A stretch of DNA of 33,573 nucleotides from an uncultured delta proteobacterium. GTDB lineage: Bacteria; Myxococcota_A; Polyangia; Haliangiales; Haliangiaceae. The translations under genes were made by a program, and so were the position numbers. Below are positions 1 to 14,820 of this stretch, one piece after another (the first letter of the stretch is position 1; each line of letters opens with the position of its first letter). Under the pieces are notes generated by a model. It was given only the letters and a program-made list of their open reading frames with translations, searched no databases and was not told the DNA's origin. The stretch covers positions 1-33,573 of the forward strand of contig CAADGB010000486.1 in NCBI GenBank assembly GCA_900696455.1, read 5' to 3'.

Positions 1-105
1 CGCAGCCGCCCGCGCCGCCGCCGCCGCCGCCGCCGCCGTAGGAGTCGGTGCCCTGGTCGCACCCGCCCGCGCCGCCGCCGCCGCCGCCGCCGCCGCCGTT
101 CTCGC
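1..105 (-). repeat. Gly-codon repeat encoding GGGGGGGGAGGC-type units
   Basis: Two runs of GCC-type triplets (about 8-40 and 61-99), each ending in the same CGCCCGC segment, encode poly-Gly followed by AGGC on the minus strand. They form a coding tandem repeat of about 60 bases inside the lipoprotein. It is a likely site of slippage and of assembly error. Confidence 0.6.
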
Positions 106-1825
106 CGGTGCCGCCGGGGTTGCCGGGGCGCCCGTACCAGTACCCGGTCGCGATCGTGCCGCCCGACTGGCGGGTGCCGCCGGCGCCGTTGGTGACCTCG
201 CCCGGACCGCCGTTGCCGGTGGCGCCGCACGACTCGCCGCCCGAGCCGCCGCCGCCGCCCTGGCCGAAGCTGCCGTTGCGGTAGTCGGCGTGGCTGCCGG
301 CGTCGCCGCCCCGCGCGTTGTAGTTGAGGTTGAGGATGTTGCAGTTGGTGTCCATCGTGCCGCCGCGGCCGCCGGCCCCGCCGTCCATGTCGCGGCTCGA
401 CGGGCTGGCGCGGCAGGTGTTGGTGCCGCGGGCGCCGCCGCCGCCGCGGGTCGAGTCGTCGCAGGTGGTCACGTACTCGTCGCCGTCGCCGCCGACCGTG
501 CCGTGCATGTGGCTCTGCGCGGTCACGGTCGCGGCGTCGAGGCCGTTGTCGCCGGCGGCGCCGGCCGCGCCGCTGCCGGCCACGAGCTGGACGCGCTCGA
601 GGCGGACCGTCGCCTGGTTGACGTGGACCACGTACGAGCTCCGGCCGTTGCCGTCGACCGTGCCGCTGGCGTTGGGCCCGTTGAGCACGACGTCGCCGAT
701 CGTGACCGGCACGATCAGGTTGTGGGCGCGGACCGTCAGGTACTCGCTCGCGCCGCCGGTGCCGCTGTCGAGCCCGCCGGTGATGGTCACGCGGTGGGCC
801 GGGTTGGAGTACGGTCCGCGCTGCCACGAGAAGCTGTAGCCGCCCCACACGTCGATGCCGTTGAGCAGCACGACCACCTCGTTGTAGGTGCCGGTCTGGA
901 CGAAGACCTCGGTGCGCGCCGCCTGGGCCGCGCGCACGATGCCGTGGCTGATGGTCTGGCACGGCGTCTGGGCGGTGAGGCCGCAGGTCGCGGTGTTGGC
1001 GCCGCCGCCGGCGACGAAGATGCCGCGGGTGACGTCGCCGTCGATGCCGTCGCAGTTGGCGTCCTGGTAGTTGCCGTCGGGCTCGTCGGTCGTCGAGGGC
1101 GGCGCGCAGGCGCCCCAGCCGGTCGCGCCCTGGCAGGTGCGGCTACCGGCGCAGGTGGTCGAGAACGGCGTCATGATCGTGCACGCCTCGGTGGTGCCGG
1201 TGCTGGTGGCGTCGCAGTCGCAGGCGCCGCTCTGGGGCACGCACTGGCGGATCACCGTGCCGCCCGCCGACATGTCCTCGCAGGTGTAGCCGCCCGGGCA
1301 CGCGACGTTGCGGCAGTCGCGGCCGCAGAAGCGCTTGCCGTCGGGGTACGTGAGGCAGCGATCCTGCCCGACCTGCGTGCACTCGGGGTCGCCGGTGCAG
1401 GCGCTGCAGAGCTGATCGATCACCGGCACGCAGACGTCGTGGACCGAGCCCGGCTCGATGATGTCGACGACGCCGAAGCAGCCCCAGTCGGCCGGACAGC
1501 TCCCGCCCGCGCACAGGTCGGTGCAGCGACCGCCGGTGCCGACGAAGATGCAGATGTTCGACTGGCACTCGGCCTTGTCGAGGCAGGGCTCGCCGAAGCC
1601 CTTGAGCATCGCGTCGGTCGGGGCGTCGGTGGCGTCGACCCCGCCGCCGTCGACGTCGGCGACGCAGGTGCTGGTGCCGTCGTCGCAGACGAAGCCGGCC
1701 GGGCACGTCCCCGGCCCGGTGCAGACGCAGGTCTCCTCGCCGGGATCGCAGCTCCCTCCCGGCTTGCTGGAGGCGCACGCGGTGACGAGGGAGACGCCGA
1801 GGACGAGGAGGACGACGCGCAGCAT
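1..1825 (-). CDS. Large secreted Cys-rich/Gly-rich lipoprotein (DUF1565-like), C-terminus beyond window
   Basis: Reading frame open from the ATG at 1825 to the left edge (608 complete codons), so the C-terminus is missing. The first 17 residues form a lipoprotein signal: a hydrophobic stretch ending in V-T-A-C with Cys17 as the lipidation site. A Cys-rich region follows, with short EGF-like spacing (CLDKAEC, CIFVGTGGRC). A middle part resembles DUF1565/right-handed beta-helix proteins (PCQTISHGIV, then GTYNEVVVLLNGIDVWGGY). The tail is very Gly-rich, with runs of seven to nine Gly ending in AGGC. Such proteins are common outer-surface lipoproteins in myxobacteria; the function is unknown. A TAGTGT element lies 7 bases before the ATG and supports this start. 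No enzyme motif is seen. Confidence 0.8.
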   Translation of the reverse strand, partial: MLRVVLLVLGVSLVTACASSKPGGSCDPGEETCVCTGPGTCPAGFVCDDGTSTCVADVDGGGVDATDAPTDAMLKGFGEPCLDKAECQSNICIFVGTGGRCTDLCAGGSCPADWGCFGVVDIIEPGSVHDVCVPVIDQLCSACTGDPECTQVGQDRCLTYPDGKRFCGRDCRNVACPGGYTCEDMSAGGTVIRQCVPQSGACDCDATSTGTTEACTIMTPFSTTCAGSRTCQGATGWGACAPPSTTDEPDGNYQDANCDGIDGDVTRGIFVAGGGANTATCGLTAQTPCQTISHGIVRAAQAARTEVFVQTGTYNEVVVLLNGIDVWGGYSFSWQRGPYSNPAHRVTITGGLDSGTGGASEYLTVRAHNLIVPVTIGDVVLNGPNASGTVDGNGRSSYVVHVNQATVRLERVQLVAGSGAAGAAGDNGLDAATVTAQSHMHGTVGGDGDEYVTTCDDSTRGGGGARGTNTCRASPSSRDMDGGAGGRGGTMDTNCNILNLNYNARGGDAGSHADYRNGSFGQGGGGGSGGESCGATGNGGPGEVTNGAGGTRQSGGTIATGYWYGRPGNPGGTGENGGGGGGGGGAGGCDQGTDSYGGGGGGGGAGGC

Positions 1826-1832
1826 CGCGTCG

Positions 1833-1838
1833 ACACTA
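1833..1838 (-). promoter_or_regulatory. Putative -10 (TAGTGT) for the left-edge lipoprotein
   Basis: On the minus strand TAGTGT is followed by 7 bases and then the ATG at 1825. This fits the TANNNT-near-start pattern seen at several other genes here. No convincing -35 was identified. Confidence 0.4.
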
Positions 1839-1909
1839 TCATGTGGCCTGACCGCTTCTCGACGCTCGCTCACCCTGCCTCCGACGACGTGGCCGGGATC
1901 GCGATGTAG

Positions 1910-2505
1910 TCAAGGCTGCGACAGCACCTGCTCCTCGGTCGGCCCGTACCAGGCGGTGAGGCGCGGCGCGCGCTCGACCTGGAGGTCGGCGACCGCCGGC
2001 AGGGCGCCGACGTCGACCAGCTCGAGCGAGGCGACGCGGGCCACGTGGAGGCGGCCCACGGCGACGAGCGCCGGCAGCATGAGCTCGGTCAGGACCGGAT
2101 CGTCGGCGATGACGATGGCTCCCGCCCGCGCCAGCGCCGGCAGGTAGACGCCGCCCAGCGCGAGGTTGCCGACGACGGCGAGCTCGCCGCCGACCTCGGT
2201 CAGCGCCGGCAGCCGCAGCCCCGACAGCGCGAACGTCGAGCGCACGACGAGGTCGCCGTCGATCCCGGTCAGCCCGGCCAGCGGCGCCAGCTCGAACGGG
2301 ACCGCGCCCCGCAGCTCGAGGCCGGCCAGCCGCGAACAGCCGCGCAGGCGATCGAGCTCGCGCTGGGCGGTCACCCGCACCGGCGCCGTCGGGCAGCGGG
2401 CCGCCGGCGTGGTCGCCGCCGCGCCGCCCCGGCAGCCGCCGAGCCCGACGCCGGCCGCGCCCGCGAGCGCGGTGGCCGCCGCGACCGCCACCGCCGCGCG
2501 ACCGC

Positions 2506-2509
<4 letters not shown>
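1910..2509 (-). CDS. Small leucine-rich-repeat (receptor L-domain-like) lipoprotein
   Basis: 199 residues from a GTG start whose bases overlap the pdxJ stop (GTGA junction), so translation is probably coupled. An Ala/Val-rich signal segment ends in L-G-G-C (Cys26), a lipobox. The mature part has repeats of about 23 residues built on LPALxxVGxLxV and xxLxxLxLPAL (for example [29 protein letters not shown]). This resembles the receptor L-domain/LRR solenoids of myxobacterial cell-surface proteins. A longer upstream reading frame exists but runs through pdxJ and is rejected. The family function is unknown; it is likely envelope-anchored. Its pairing with a vitamin B6 gene has no obvious functional explanation. 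Confidence 0.7.
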
Positions 2510-3264
<755 letters not shown>

Positions 3265-3317
3265 CGCCCTGCCTTACGACAGATCCGCCGCCGCGGCCAG
3301 CGCCCGGGCCCGGACGA

Positions 3318-4352
3318 TCAGAAGCGGCCGCGCACGACGAGGCCGGCCTGGCCGGGGCCCAGCACCGGCTCGAGCCGGGTGGCGCGCCCGGGGCCGACCG
3401 CCCGGGGCGACGACGGCGCCGTCAGGTAGAGCACGGCGCCGGTGATGACGGCGGCGGCGCCGACGCCGACCGCCACGTTGGCGACGAGCGCGCTGCCGCG
3501 CGCGCGGTCGACCTTGTCGGCCGCGGCCGCGGTGTCGCCGCGGCAGTCCTCGACGTCGCCGCCGCACAGCTCGCGGGCCTCGTCGAAGGCGCCGCCGGCC
3601 ATGACGCCGAACACCGCGCCCACGCCGAGGACGACCGCGCCGCTGCCCCCGACGATGAGCCCCAGACGGCGGCGCGCCGGGCCGCGATCGACCGGCGGTG
3701 GCGCCGGGACCGGGGTGCGGAAGACGTCGCGGCCACCGCCATCGCCGTCGCCGGGGGGCGGCGCGGGCGCCGGCTCCAGCGCCGGCACGTCGACGGTGAC
3801 GACCGTGCCCTCGCCGGCGAGGGTGACCTCGAGGGACCACGGCCGGAAGCCGGGCGCCGACGCCGCCAGCACCGACTTGCCGGGGTCGACCGGGGTCGCG
3901 ACGCCCATGAACGCGGTGACGTCGCTGTCGTCGCGCAGGAGCTTGAGCCCGGGGTGGCGCTCCTTGACCACGATCAGCAGGCGGACCAGGCGCGGCTCGA
4001 GCGCGCGGGCCCGCTTCTCGGCGTCGGCGCGCCGCGCCGGGTTGGTGTCCCGGGCCGCCAGCTCGGTCAGCTCGCCCCAGGCCGAGGCCAGGCGGCCGAG
4101 CTTGTCGTAGCAGAGCGCGAGGTTGTACTGGGTGCCGAACTGCGGGTCGAGCGCCATGCTCTGCTTGAACGCGGCGCAGGCGGCGGGCACGTCGGTGTCG
4201 ATGAGCTCCTTGCCCTGCCGGAACGCGGCCTCGGCCGCCGCCTTCTTCTGCGGGTCGGGCTGGGCCGCGACCGTCCCGACGCCGCCGGTGCCCCCGACGA
4301 CGACCGCGAGCACCACGACCAACCGGGGGACGAGCCGTGCCGTTGCCGCCAT
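3318..4352 (-). CDS. TPR/PEGA-like membrane protein, partner of upstream Ser/Thr kinase
   Basis: 344 residues. An N-terminal signal peptide (about 1-30, ending TVAA) precedes a TPR-like helical region (about 36-118, with [27 protein letters not shown]). A beta-rich PEGA-like part follows (about 126-192), then a Pro/Gly linker and two hydrophobic helices (about 231-253 and 288-310) separated by a segment with two Cys. This architecture is common next to myxobacterial Ser/Thr kinases. The gene starts 14 bases after the kinase stop. A TACGCT element 8 bases before the ATG may give it its own transcript. Molecular role unknown; it is probably an envelope scaffold or phosphorylation target. Confidence 0.75.
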   Translation of the reverse strand: MAATARLVPRLVVVLAVVVGGTGGVGTVAAQPDPQKKAAAEAAFRQGKELIDTDVPAACAAFKQSMALDPQFGTQYNLALCYDKLGRLASAWGELTELAARDTNPARRADAEKRARALEPRLVRLLIVVKERHPGLKLLRDDSDVTAFMGVATPVDPGKSVLAASAPGFRPWSLEVTLAGEGTVVTVDVPALEPAPAPPPGDGDGGGRDVFRTPVPAPPPVDRGPARRRLGLIVGGSGAVVLGVGAVFGVMAGGAFDEARELCGGDVEDCRGDTAAAADKVDRARGSALVANVAVGVGAAAVITGAVLYLTAPSSPRAVGPGRATRLEPVLGPGQAGLVVRGRF

Positions 4353-4360
4353 GGTCTGGG

Positions 4361-4366
4361 AGCGTA
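4361..4366 (-). promoter_or_regulatory. Putative internal -10 (TACGCT) before the TPR gene
   Basis: TACGCT follows the kinase stop codon directly and lies 8 bases before the ATG at 4352. It may allow transcription independent of the kinase gene. Confidence 0.3.
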
Positions 4367-6121
4367 TCAGAAGCGCGAGTCGCCGAAGTCCGCCGAGCCC
4401 GAGCCCGAGCCGGTCGAGGCCGCGGTGCCGGCGCCCGAGCCGCGGTCGCTGCCTCGTCCCGAGCCCCGGCCCGACCCGCGATCGCTGCCCCGCCCCGAGC
4501 CCCGGCCCGACCCGCGCGCCGAGCCGCTGCCCTGGCCGTCCTCGGCGATCACCGCCGTCCCCGCGCCGGTCCCCGTCCCCGCGCCGGTCCCCGCCGTCCC
4601 CGCGCCCGCATCCGCGGCCGCCCCCGCCGCCGTCCCCGGATCCGCGGCCGTCCCCGCGCCCGGATCCGCGGCCGTCCCCGCGCCCGGATCCGCCGCCGTC
4701 CCCGCCGCCGAGCCCGATCCCAGCTCCGCCGCCGAGCCCGTCCCCGCCGCGGCTCCCGTCGCGCTGGCCGCGCCCGTCGCCGCCTCGCCGCCGCTCGCGC
4801 CGCCGCCGGCCGCGCGCGACGTCCCGCCGCCGCTCATGATCGCGATCCCCGCCACCGTCGCCACCACCACCGCGGCGACGCCCACCCACAGCCCGAGCCG
4901 GCGCCGGGGCGGCGCGGCCACCCCGGACGCGGCGCCGGTCAGGCCCGACAGCGTCGTGGGGTCGACCTCGTTCACCCCGGACGGTCGGGTCTGGGTGGCG
5001 GCGGCCTGGAGCTGCGTGCTGTGCTCGGCCATCGCCACCGAGCTCGCCCGGCGCGCGCTCGTCGACAGCCCGGCCTGGACCCGCGCGATCCGGCGCGCCA
5101 GCTCGTGGGCCGACGGCGGGCCGAACGGCGCCAGCTCGGCGGCCAGCTCGGCGATCGAGCCGTAGCGCGCCCCCGCGTCCTTCTCCAGGCAGCGGCGCAC
5201 CACCGCCTCGAAGCCGGGCGGGGTCGCGATCTCGAGCGGCGGCGTGGGATCCATCGCCACCTTGAGCGTGAGCTCGGTGATCGACTCGGCGGCGAACGGC
5301 GCCTTGCCGCCGACCAGCTCGAACAGGATGACGCCCATCGCCCACACGTCGGTGCGGGCGTCGACGTCGCGCGCCGAGCGGAGCTGCTCGGGCGACATGT
5401 ACCCGGGCGAGCCCATGATCGTCGCGGTCCGGGTCAGCGAGAAGTCCTGGGCGTCCTGGGTCGCCTTGGCGATGCCGAAGTCGAGGACCTTCACGGTCGG
5501 CGTGCCGTCGGCGCGCACGGTGAGGAACAGGTTGGCCGGCTTGAGATCGCGGTGGATGATCCCGATCGAGTGGGCCTCGGCCACCGCCTCGCACGCCTGG
5601 AGCACGAAGTCGACCGCCTGGGCCACCGGCAGGCGGCCGTGCTGGCGGCGGAAGACCTCGAGGTCCTGGCCGTCCAGGTACTCCATGACGATGTAGGGCG
5701 AGCCGGTGTCGAGGGTGCCGACGTCGATCACCCGGCCGACGTGCTCGCTCTTGAGCCGGACCGAGGCCCGGGCCTCGCGCAGGAAGCGCTCGACCGTGGC
5801 CTGATCGCGCATCGCCTCGGGCAGGAGGAACTTGAGCGCGACGAGCTGCTGGAGCTGGAGGTGCTGCGCCGCCACCACCACGCCCATGCCGCCCTGCCCG
5901 AGCACGCGCTCGATGCGGAACTTCCCGCCCAGGACCTGGCCCGGTTCGACCATGTCGGGAGCATACGCGGCGGGGTCGGGGCTGTCATGGAAACCGCCCG
6001 CGGGGAGACCGCCCGCGTCCCCCGCCGCGTCCACGCCCGCGTCGGGTTCGGGCCAGGGCTCCGCATCGGACGCCATGGCTGCTGGTACGCCGGCGGCCAG
6101 GTCGGGGTTACGGGCGCTCAC
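4367..6121 (-). CDS. Transmembrane Hanks-type Ser/Thr protein kinase with low-complexity tail
   Basis: 584 residues from GTG at 6121. The kinase domain covers about 65-335: Gly loop GQGGMGVV (75-82), catalytic Lys97 in VALKFL, HRDLKPAN (190-197, Asp192), DFGIAK (Asp214) and activation segment GSPGYMSPEQ. All catalytic residues are intact, so it should be active. A single membrane helix (about 410-429) follows a basic PPRRR stop. The C-terminal 150 residues are almost entirely Ala/Gly/Thr and then Gly/Ser/Arg/Asp repeats, predicted outside the cytoplasm. The start is uncertain: ATG codons at 6076 and 5953 (MVEPGQVLGGKF) are in frame, and the latter sits at the usual distance from the kinase domain. 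The TPR gene follows in the same operon. Confidence 0.88.
   Translation of the reverse strand: MSARNPDLAAGVPAAMASDAEPWPEPDAGVDAAGDAGGLPAGGFHDSPDPAAYAPDMVEPGQVLGGKFRIERVLGQGGMGVVVAAQHLQLQQLVALKFLLPEAMRDQATVERFLREARASVRLKSEHVGRVIDVGTLDTGSPYIVMEYLDGQDLEVFRRQHGRLPVAQAVDFVLQACEAVAEAHSIGIIHRDLKPANLFLTVRADGTPTVKVLDFGIAKATQDAQDFSLTRTATIMGSPGYMSPEQLRSARDVDARTDVWAMGVILFELVGGKAPFAAESITELTLKVAMDPTPPLEIATPPGFEAVVRRCLEKDAGARYGSIAELAAELAPFGPPSAHELARRIARVQAGLSTSARRASSVAMAEHSTQLQAAATQTRPSGVNEVDPTTLSGLTGAASGVAAPPRRRLGLWVGVAAVVVATVAGIAIMSGGGTSRAAGGGASGGEAATGAASATGAAAGTGSAAELGSGSAAGTAADPGAGTAADPGAGTAADPGTAAGAAADAGAGTAGTGAGTGTGAGTAVIAEDGQGSGSARGSGRGSGRGSDRGSGRGSGRGSDRGSGAGTAASTGSGSGSADFGDSRF
4380..4720 (-). repeat. 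In-frame 36-bp and 24-bp tandem repeats in kinase tail
   Basis: A unit of about 36 bases (GATCGCTGCC, then GAGCCCCGGCCCGACC) occurs about twice at 4443-4520 and encodes RGSGRGSD. A 24-base unit containing GGATCCGCGGCCGTCC occurs about three times at 4637-4710 and encodes AGTAADPG. Both periods are multiples of three, so copy changes keep the frame. Confidence 0.7.
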
Positions 6122-6223
6122 GCCGGCAGGTACGAGCCAGGTGGCCCGGCCGATCGAGCCGGCCGGCGGCCGCTTCGCTCGTGCCGCGCGCGAGCCTCGG
6201 TCGGACCGGCGGCGGACGGCCCA

Positions 6224-7272
6224 TCACAGATCGCTGCCGAGATCCTGGCGCAGGTAGCGGACGGTGTCGTGCAGCGTGAGCATGGGGTCGCGGGCCTCGA
6301 AGCCGAGCTCGCGCGCGGCCCGCGCCGAGTCGAACCACCAGAAGTGCTCGCTCATCTCGCCCGAGATGCGGTCGACGGGCGGCTCCTTGCCGCGCCAGCG
6401 GTAGACCTCCTCGAGCGCCTGCGCCCCCCAGCGCCCGAGCCGCGCCGGCAGCGCGAGCCACGGGCCGCGCACCCGCGCCACCCGGCCCAGGCGGGCGAAG
6501 AACTCCTTCATCGTCCAGTTGGGGCCGCCCATCAGGTAGCGCTCGCCGGGGCGGCCGGCGTCGAGGGCGGCGGCGGTGGCGGCGGCCACGTCGCGGGCGT
6601 CGACGAAGTTGATGCCGCCGGGCGGCACCGTCGGGATCTGTCCGCGCAGGAAGCGCACGACGTCGCCGGTCGACGACAGCCGCCGATCGCCCGGGCCGAG
6701 GAGCAGGCTCGGGTTCACCGCCACCACCTCGCGGCCCAGGGTGGCGCCCAGATCGAAGGCCAGGCGCTCCTGGTAGATCTTGGAGGTGTAGTACGGCCAC
6801 CCCGCCACCAGCTCCTCGCTGGTGCGGCTGCGCTCGTCGAGGATCTGCTCGTCCTTGCTGACCGCGATCGTGCCCGAGGTCGAGGCCAGGATCAGGCGCG
6901 GCACCTGGTGGCGGGCCATGGCCTCGAGCACCGCCCGGGTGCCCTCGACGTGCAGGCGCATCATCCGCGAGACGTCGGCGGGATCGCGCGACACCATGCC
7001 GGCGAGGTGGAAGACCGCGGCCGCCCCGGGCAGCGCCCGGTCGAGATCGGTCGCCGCCAGCACGTCGCCGCGGTGGAGCTCGCAGCCGAGCTCGGCCAGG
7101 TGATCGTTGCGGGTGCGGGCCAGGGCGCGCACGGTGTGGCCGCGGGCGCGCAGCGCGGCGCACAGGTGCTCGCCGAGGAAGCCGGTGGCCCCGGTCACCA
7201 CGACCGTCCGGGGGGCGGACGCGTCGGTGGGCCCGGCTCCGCCCGGGGGCGCGGTCGCGCTCATGGTCGCGC

Positions 7273-7276
<4 letters not shown>
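6224..7276 (-). CDS. NAD(P)-dependent epimerase/dehydratase (extended SDR), ElbE-like
   Basis: 350 residues. Rossmann motif [10 protein letters not shown] (28-37), acidic/basic cofactor region and the YxxxK pair (Tyr162, Lys166 in [10 protein letters not shown]) define an extended short-chain dehydrogenase of the 3-beta-hydroxysteroid dehydrogenase/dihydroflavonol reductase kind. STSGTIAVS supplies the active-site Ser/Thr region. The ATG at 7276 overlaps the stop of the large fusion gene (ATGA), so it is translationally coupled; a second ATG at 7264 is possible. It is the last gene of the ether-lipid-like operon. By position and family it resembles the SDR of the myxobacterial elb locus; the substrate, perhaps a keto or aldehyde lipid intermediate, is inferred only. 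Confidence 0.85.
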
Positions 7277-13562
<6,286 letters not shown>

Positions 13563-13579
13563 GGCTTCCTCGGGGGGCG

Positions 13580-14278
13580 TCAGGAGGCGGCGTGATCGAG
13601 GTCGAGGACCGGCCAGTCGTAGCTGCGGGCGATCGAGCGCAGCCGCAGGTCGGGGTTGACCGCGGTGGGGTGACCGACGACGGCCAGCATCGGGAAGTCG
13701 GAGAAGCTGTCGGAGTAGGCCCACGACGCCGCCAGATCGAGATCGTGGCGGCGGGCGTAGTCGCGCATGATCTCGGCCTTGGTGGCGCCGGCCACGAACG
13801 GCTTGCGGAGCTTGCCGGTGGCATAGCCGTCGACGAACTCGAGCCGGTTGGCGATCAGCTCGTCGACCTCGAGGTAGCGCGCCAGCGGCCGCAGCGTGAA
13901 GTCGAGCGCGCCCGAGACGATGACCTGGCGGCAGCCGGCGCGCCGCGACTCCTCGATCAGGTCGCGGGTGCGCGGGTAGATGTTGGGCTTGATGACGTCC
14001 TCGAACAGCTCCTCGGCCAGCAGCACGAGGCGGTCCTCGGACGCGCCCTGGTAGCCGCGGTAGAAGATCTCGTTGAACCACTTGCGCGAGATCTTGTCGG
14101 CGGCCCAGAACACCGGGACCGACGCGGCGGTGGCGAGGGGCCGCCGGGCCGACTCCAGGAGGGTCGGCTGGCGGCGGGCGTAGAACGCGAAGGCGTGGAC
14201 GATGTTGATCCGGATGAGGGTCCCGTCGACATCGTAGAACGCCGCAGAATTCTTGTACTTATGGTGTACCTGCCGCAT
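13580..14278 (-). CDS. HAD-IB family phosphatase, first gene of the ether-lipid-like operon
   Basis: 232 residues. HAD motifs: YDVDGTL (Asp16 nucleophile and Asp18 acid/base), VSGALDF (motif II Ser), Lys in GATKAEIM (motif III) and [10 protein letters not shown] (motif IV acids). The helical cap between motifs I and II and the SerB-like spacing place it in subfamily IB, whose members dephosphorylate phosphoserine or lipid phosphates. Related HAD proteins occur fused or next to PlsC-type acyltransferases. Here it leads the operon with a fused PlsC domain downstream, so a glycerolipid phosphate is a plausible but unproven substrate. The start at ATG 14278 has only a weak ribosome site; a promoter with a perfect TTGACA lies 20-50 bases upstream. 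Confidence 0.85.
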   Translation of the reverse strand: MRQVHHKYKNSAAFYDVDGTLIRINIVHAFAFYARRQPTLLESARRPLATAASVPVFWAADKISRKWFNEIFYRGYQGASEDRLVLLAEELFEDVIKPNIYPRTRDLIEESRRAGCRQVIVSGALDFTLRPLARYLEVDELIANRLEFVDGYATGKLRKPFVAGATKAEIMRDYARRHDLDLAASWAYSDSFSDFPMLAVVGHPTAVNPDLRLRSIARSYDWPVLDLDHAAS

Positions 14279-14296
14279 GGAGCGTCCGGGGCGCGC

Positions 14297-14325
14297 ACGT
14301 TTGCCCAGCCCGGCCCAAATGTCAA
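14297..14325 (-). promoter_or_regulatory. Sigma70-like promoter of the ether-lipid-like operon
   Basis: On the minus strand TTGACA (14325-14320) is followed by 17 bases and AAACGT (14302-14297). The predicted transcript start is near 14290, giving a leader of about 12 bases before ATG 14278. The -35 matches consensus perfectly; the -10 keeps only the most conserved A2 and T6. Confidence 0.5.
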
Positions 14326-14430
14326 CGCTGAGCCCCGATCGGTGCGGGGGCGTCGCCAGGCCGGTGTCGACGGCCCGACCAATCGCGGCGGCCGAGGCCG
14401 GGGCCCGCGCGGCCGTGGTATGTGGACGCC

Positions 14431-14736
14431 ATGGTCCCGCAGTGGTTGTCGCTGCTCATCGCCGCCTCGGTGATCCTGTTCGGCGTCTACCGCCTGTGGC
14501 TGGCCTTCGCCGGCCCCAGCGACGAGGAGCGCGCCGAGCACCGGCGTGGCCTCCTGGCGATGCCGCGCCGCCAGCACGGCGCGCTCGGCATCATCTTCCT
14601 CCTCGTCGGCGCCGCGCTCGTCGCCACCAGCTTCGGCTGGAACCCGTTCCGCCGCGAGGCCGCGACCACCGCGCCCGCCGGCCCGTCCGCGCCGGCGCCG
14701 GGCAGCGGCCCGGCGAGCGCGATCGTCGTCGAGTAG
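14431..14736 (+). CDS. Small two-helix membrane protein, unknown function
   Basis: 101 residues from ATG 14431; an in-frame GTG at 14422 would add three residues. Two hydrophobic helices are visible: about 2-24 ([20 protein letters not shown]) and about 48-67 ([17 protein letters not shown]), joined by a charged loop rich in Glu and Arg. The C-terminus is an Ala/Pro/Gly tail. TATGTG lies 6 bases before the ATG, like other start-proximal -10 elements here but with the last T missing; this favours the ATG. No family was recognised. It is transcribed away from the ether-lipid operon. Confidence 0.6.
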   Translation: MVPQWLSLLIAASVILFGVYRLWLAFAGPSDEERAEHRRGLLAMPRRQHGALGIIFLLVGAALVATSFGWNPFRREAATTAPAGPSAPAPGSGPASAIVVE

Positions 14737-14760
14737 CGCGCGGCCTCGTGCCGCCCGGGT

Positions 14761-14820
14761 CAGCCCGGGTCAGCCCGGGTCAGCCCGGGTCAGCCCGGGT
14801 CAGCCCGGGTCAGCCCGGCT
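14761..14820. repeat. Six tandem copies of a 10-bp unit between convergent genes
   Basis: CAGCCCGGGT is repeated five times exactly and a sixth time with one change (CAGCCCGGCT), after an imperfect copy at 14751. It fills the gap between the stop codons at 14736 (+) and 14820 (-). Each unit holds the palindrome CCCGGG. Confidence 0.9.

Noticed and set aside
5728-6066. Minus-strand Ser/Arg-rich frame over the kinase N-terminus
   Set aside because: It overlaps the kinase Gly loop and catalytic Lys in another frame and has shadow composition.
14487-14669. Minus-strand 60-codon frame opposite the small membrane protein
   Set aside because: No hydrophobic or family pattern; the plus-strand frame has two clean membrane helices and a start-proximal -10-like element.
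14761-14820. Possible CRISPR array
   Set aside because: The repeat unit is 10 bases with no spacers; it is a simple tandem repeat.
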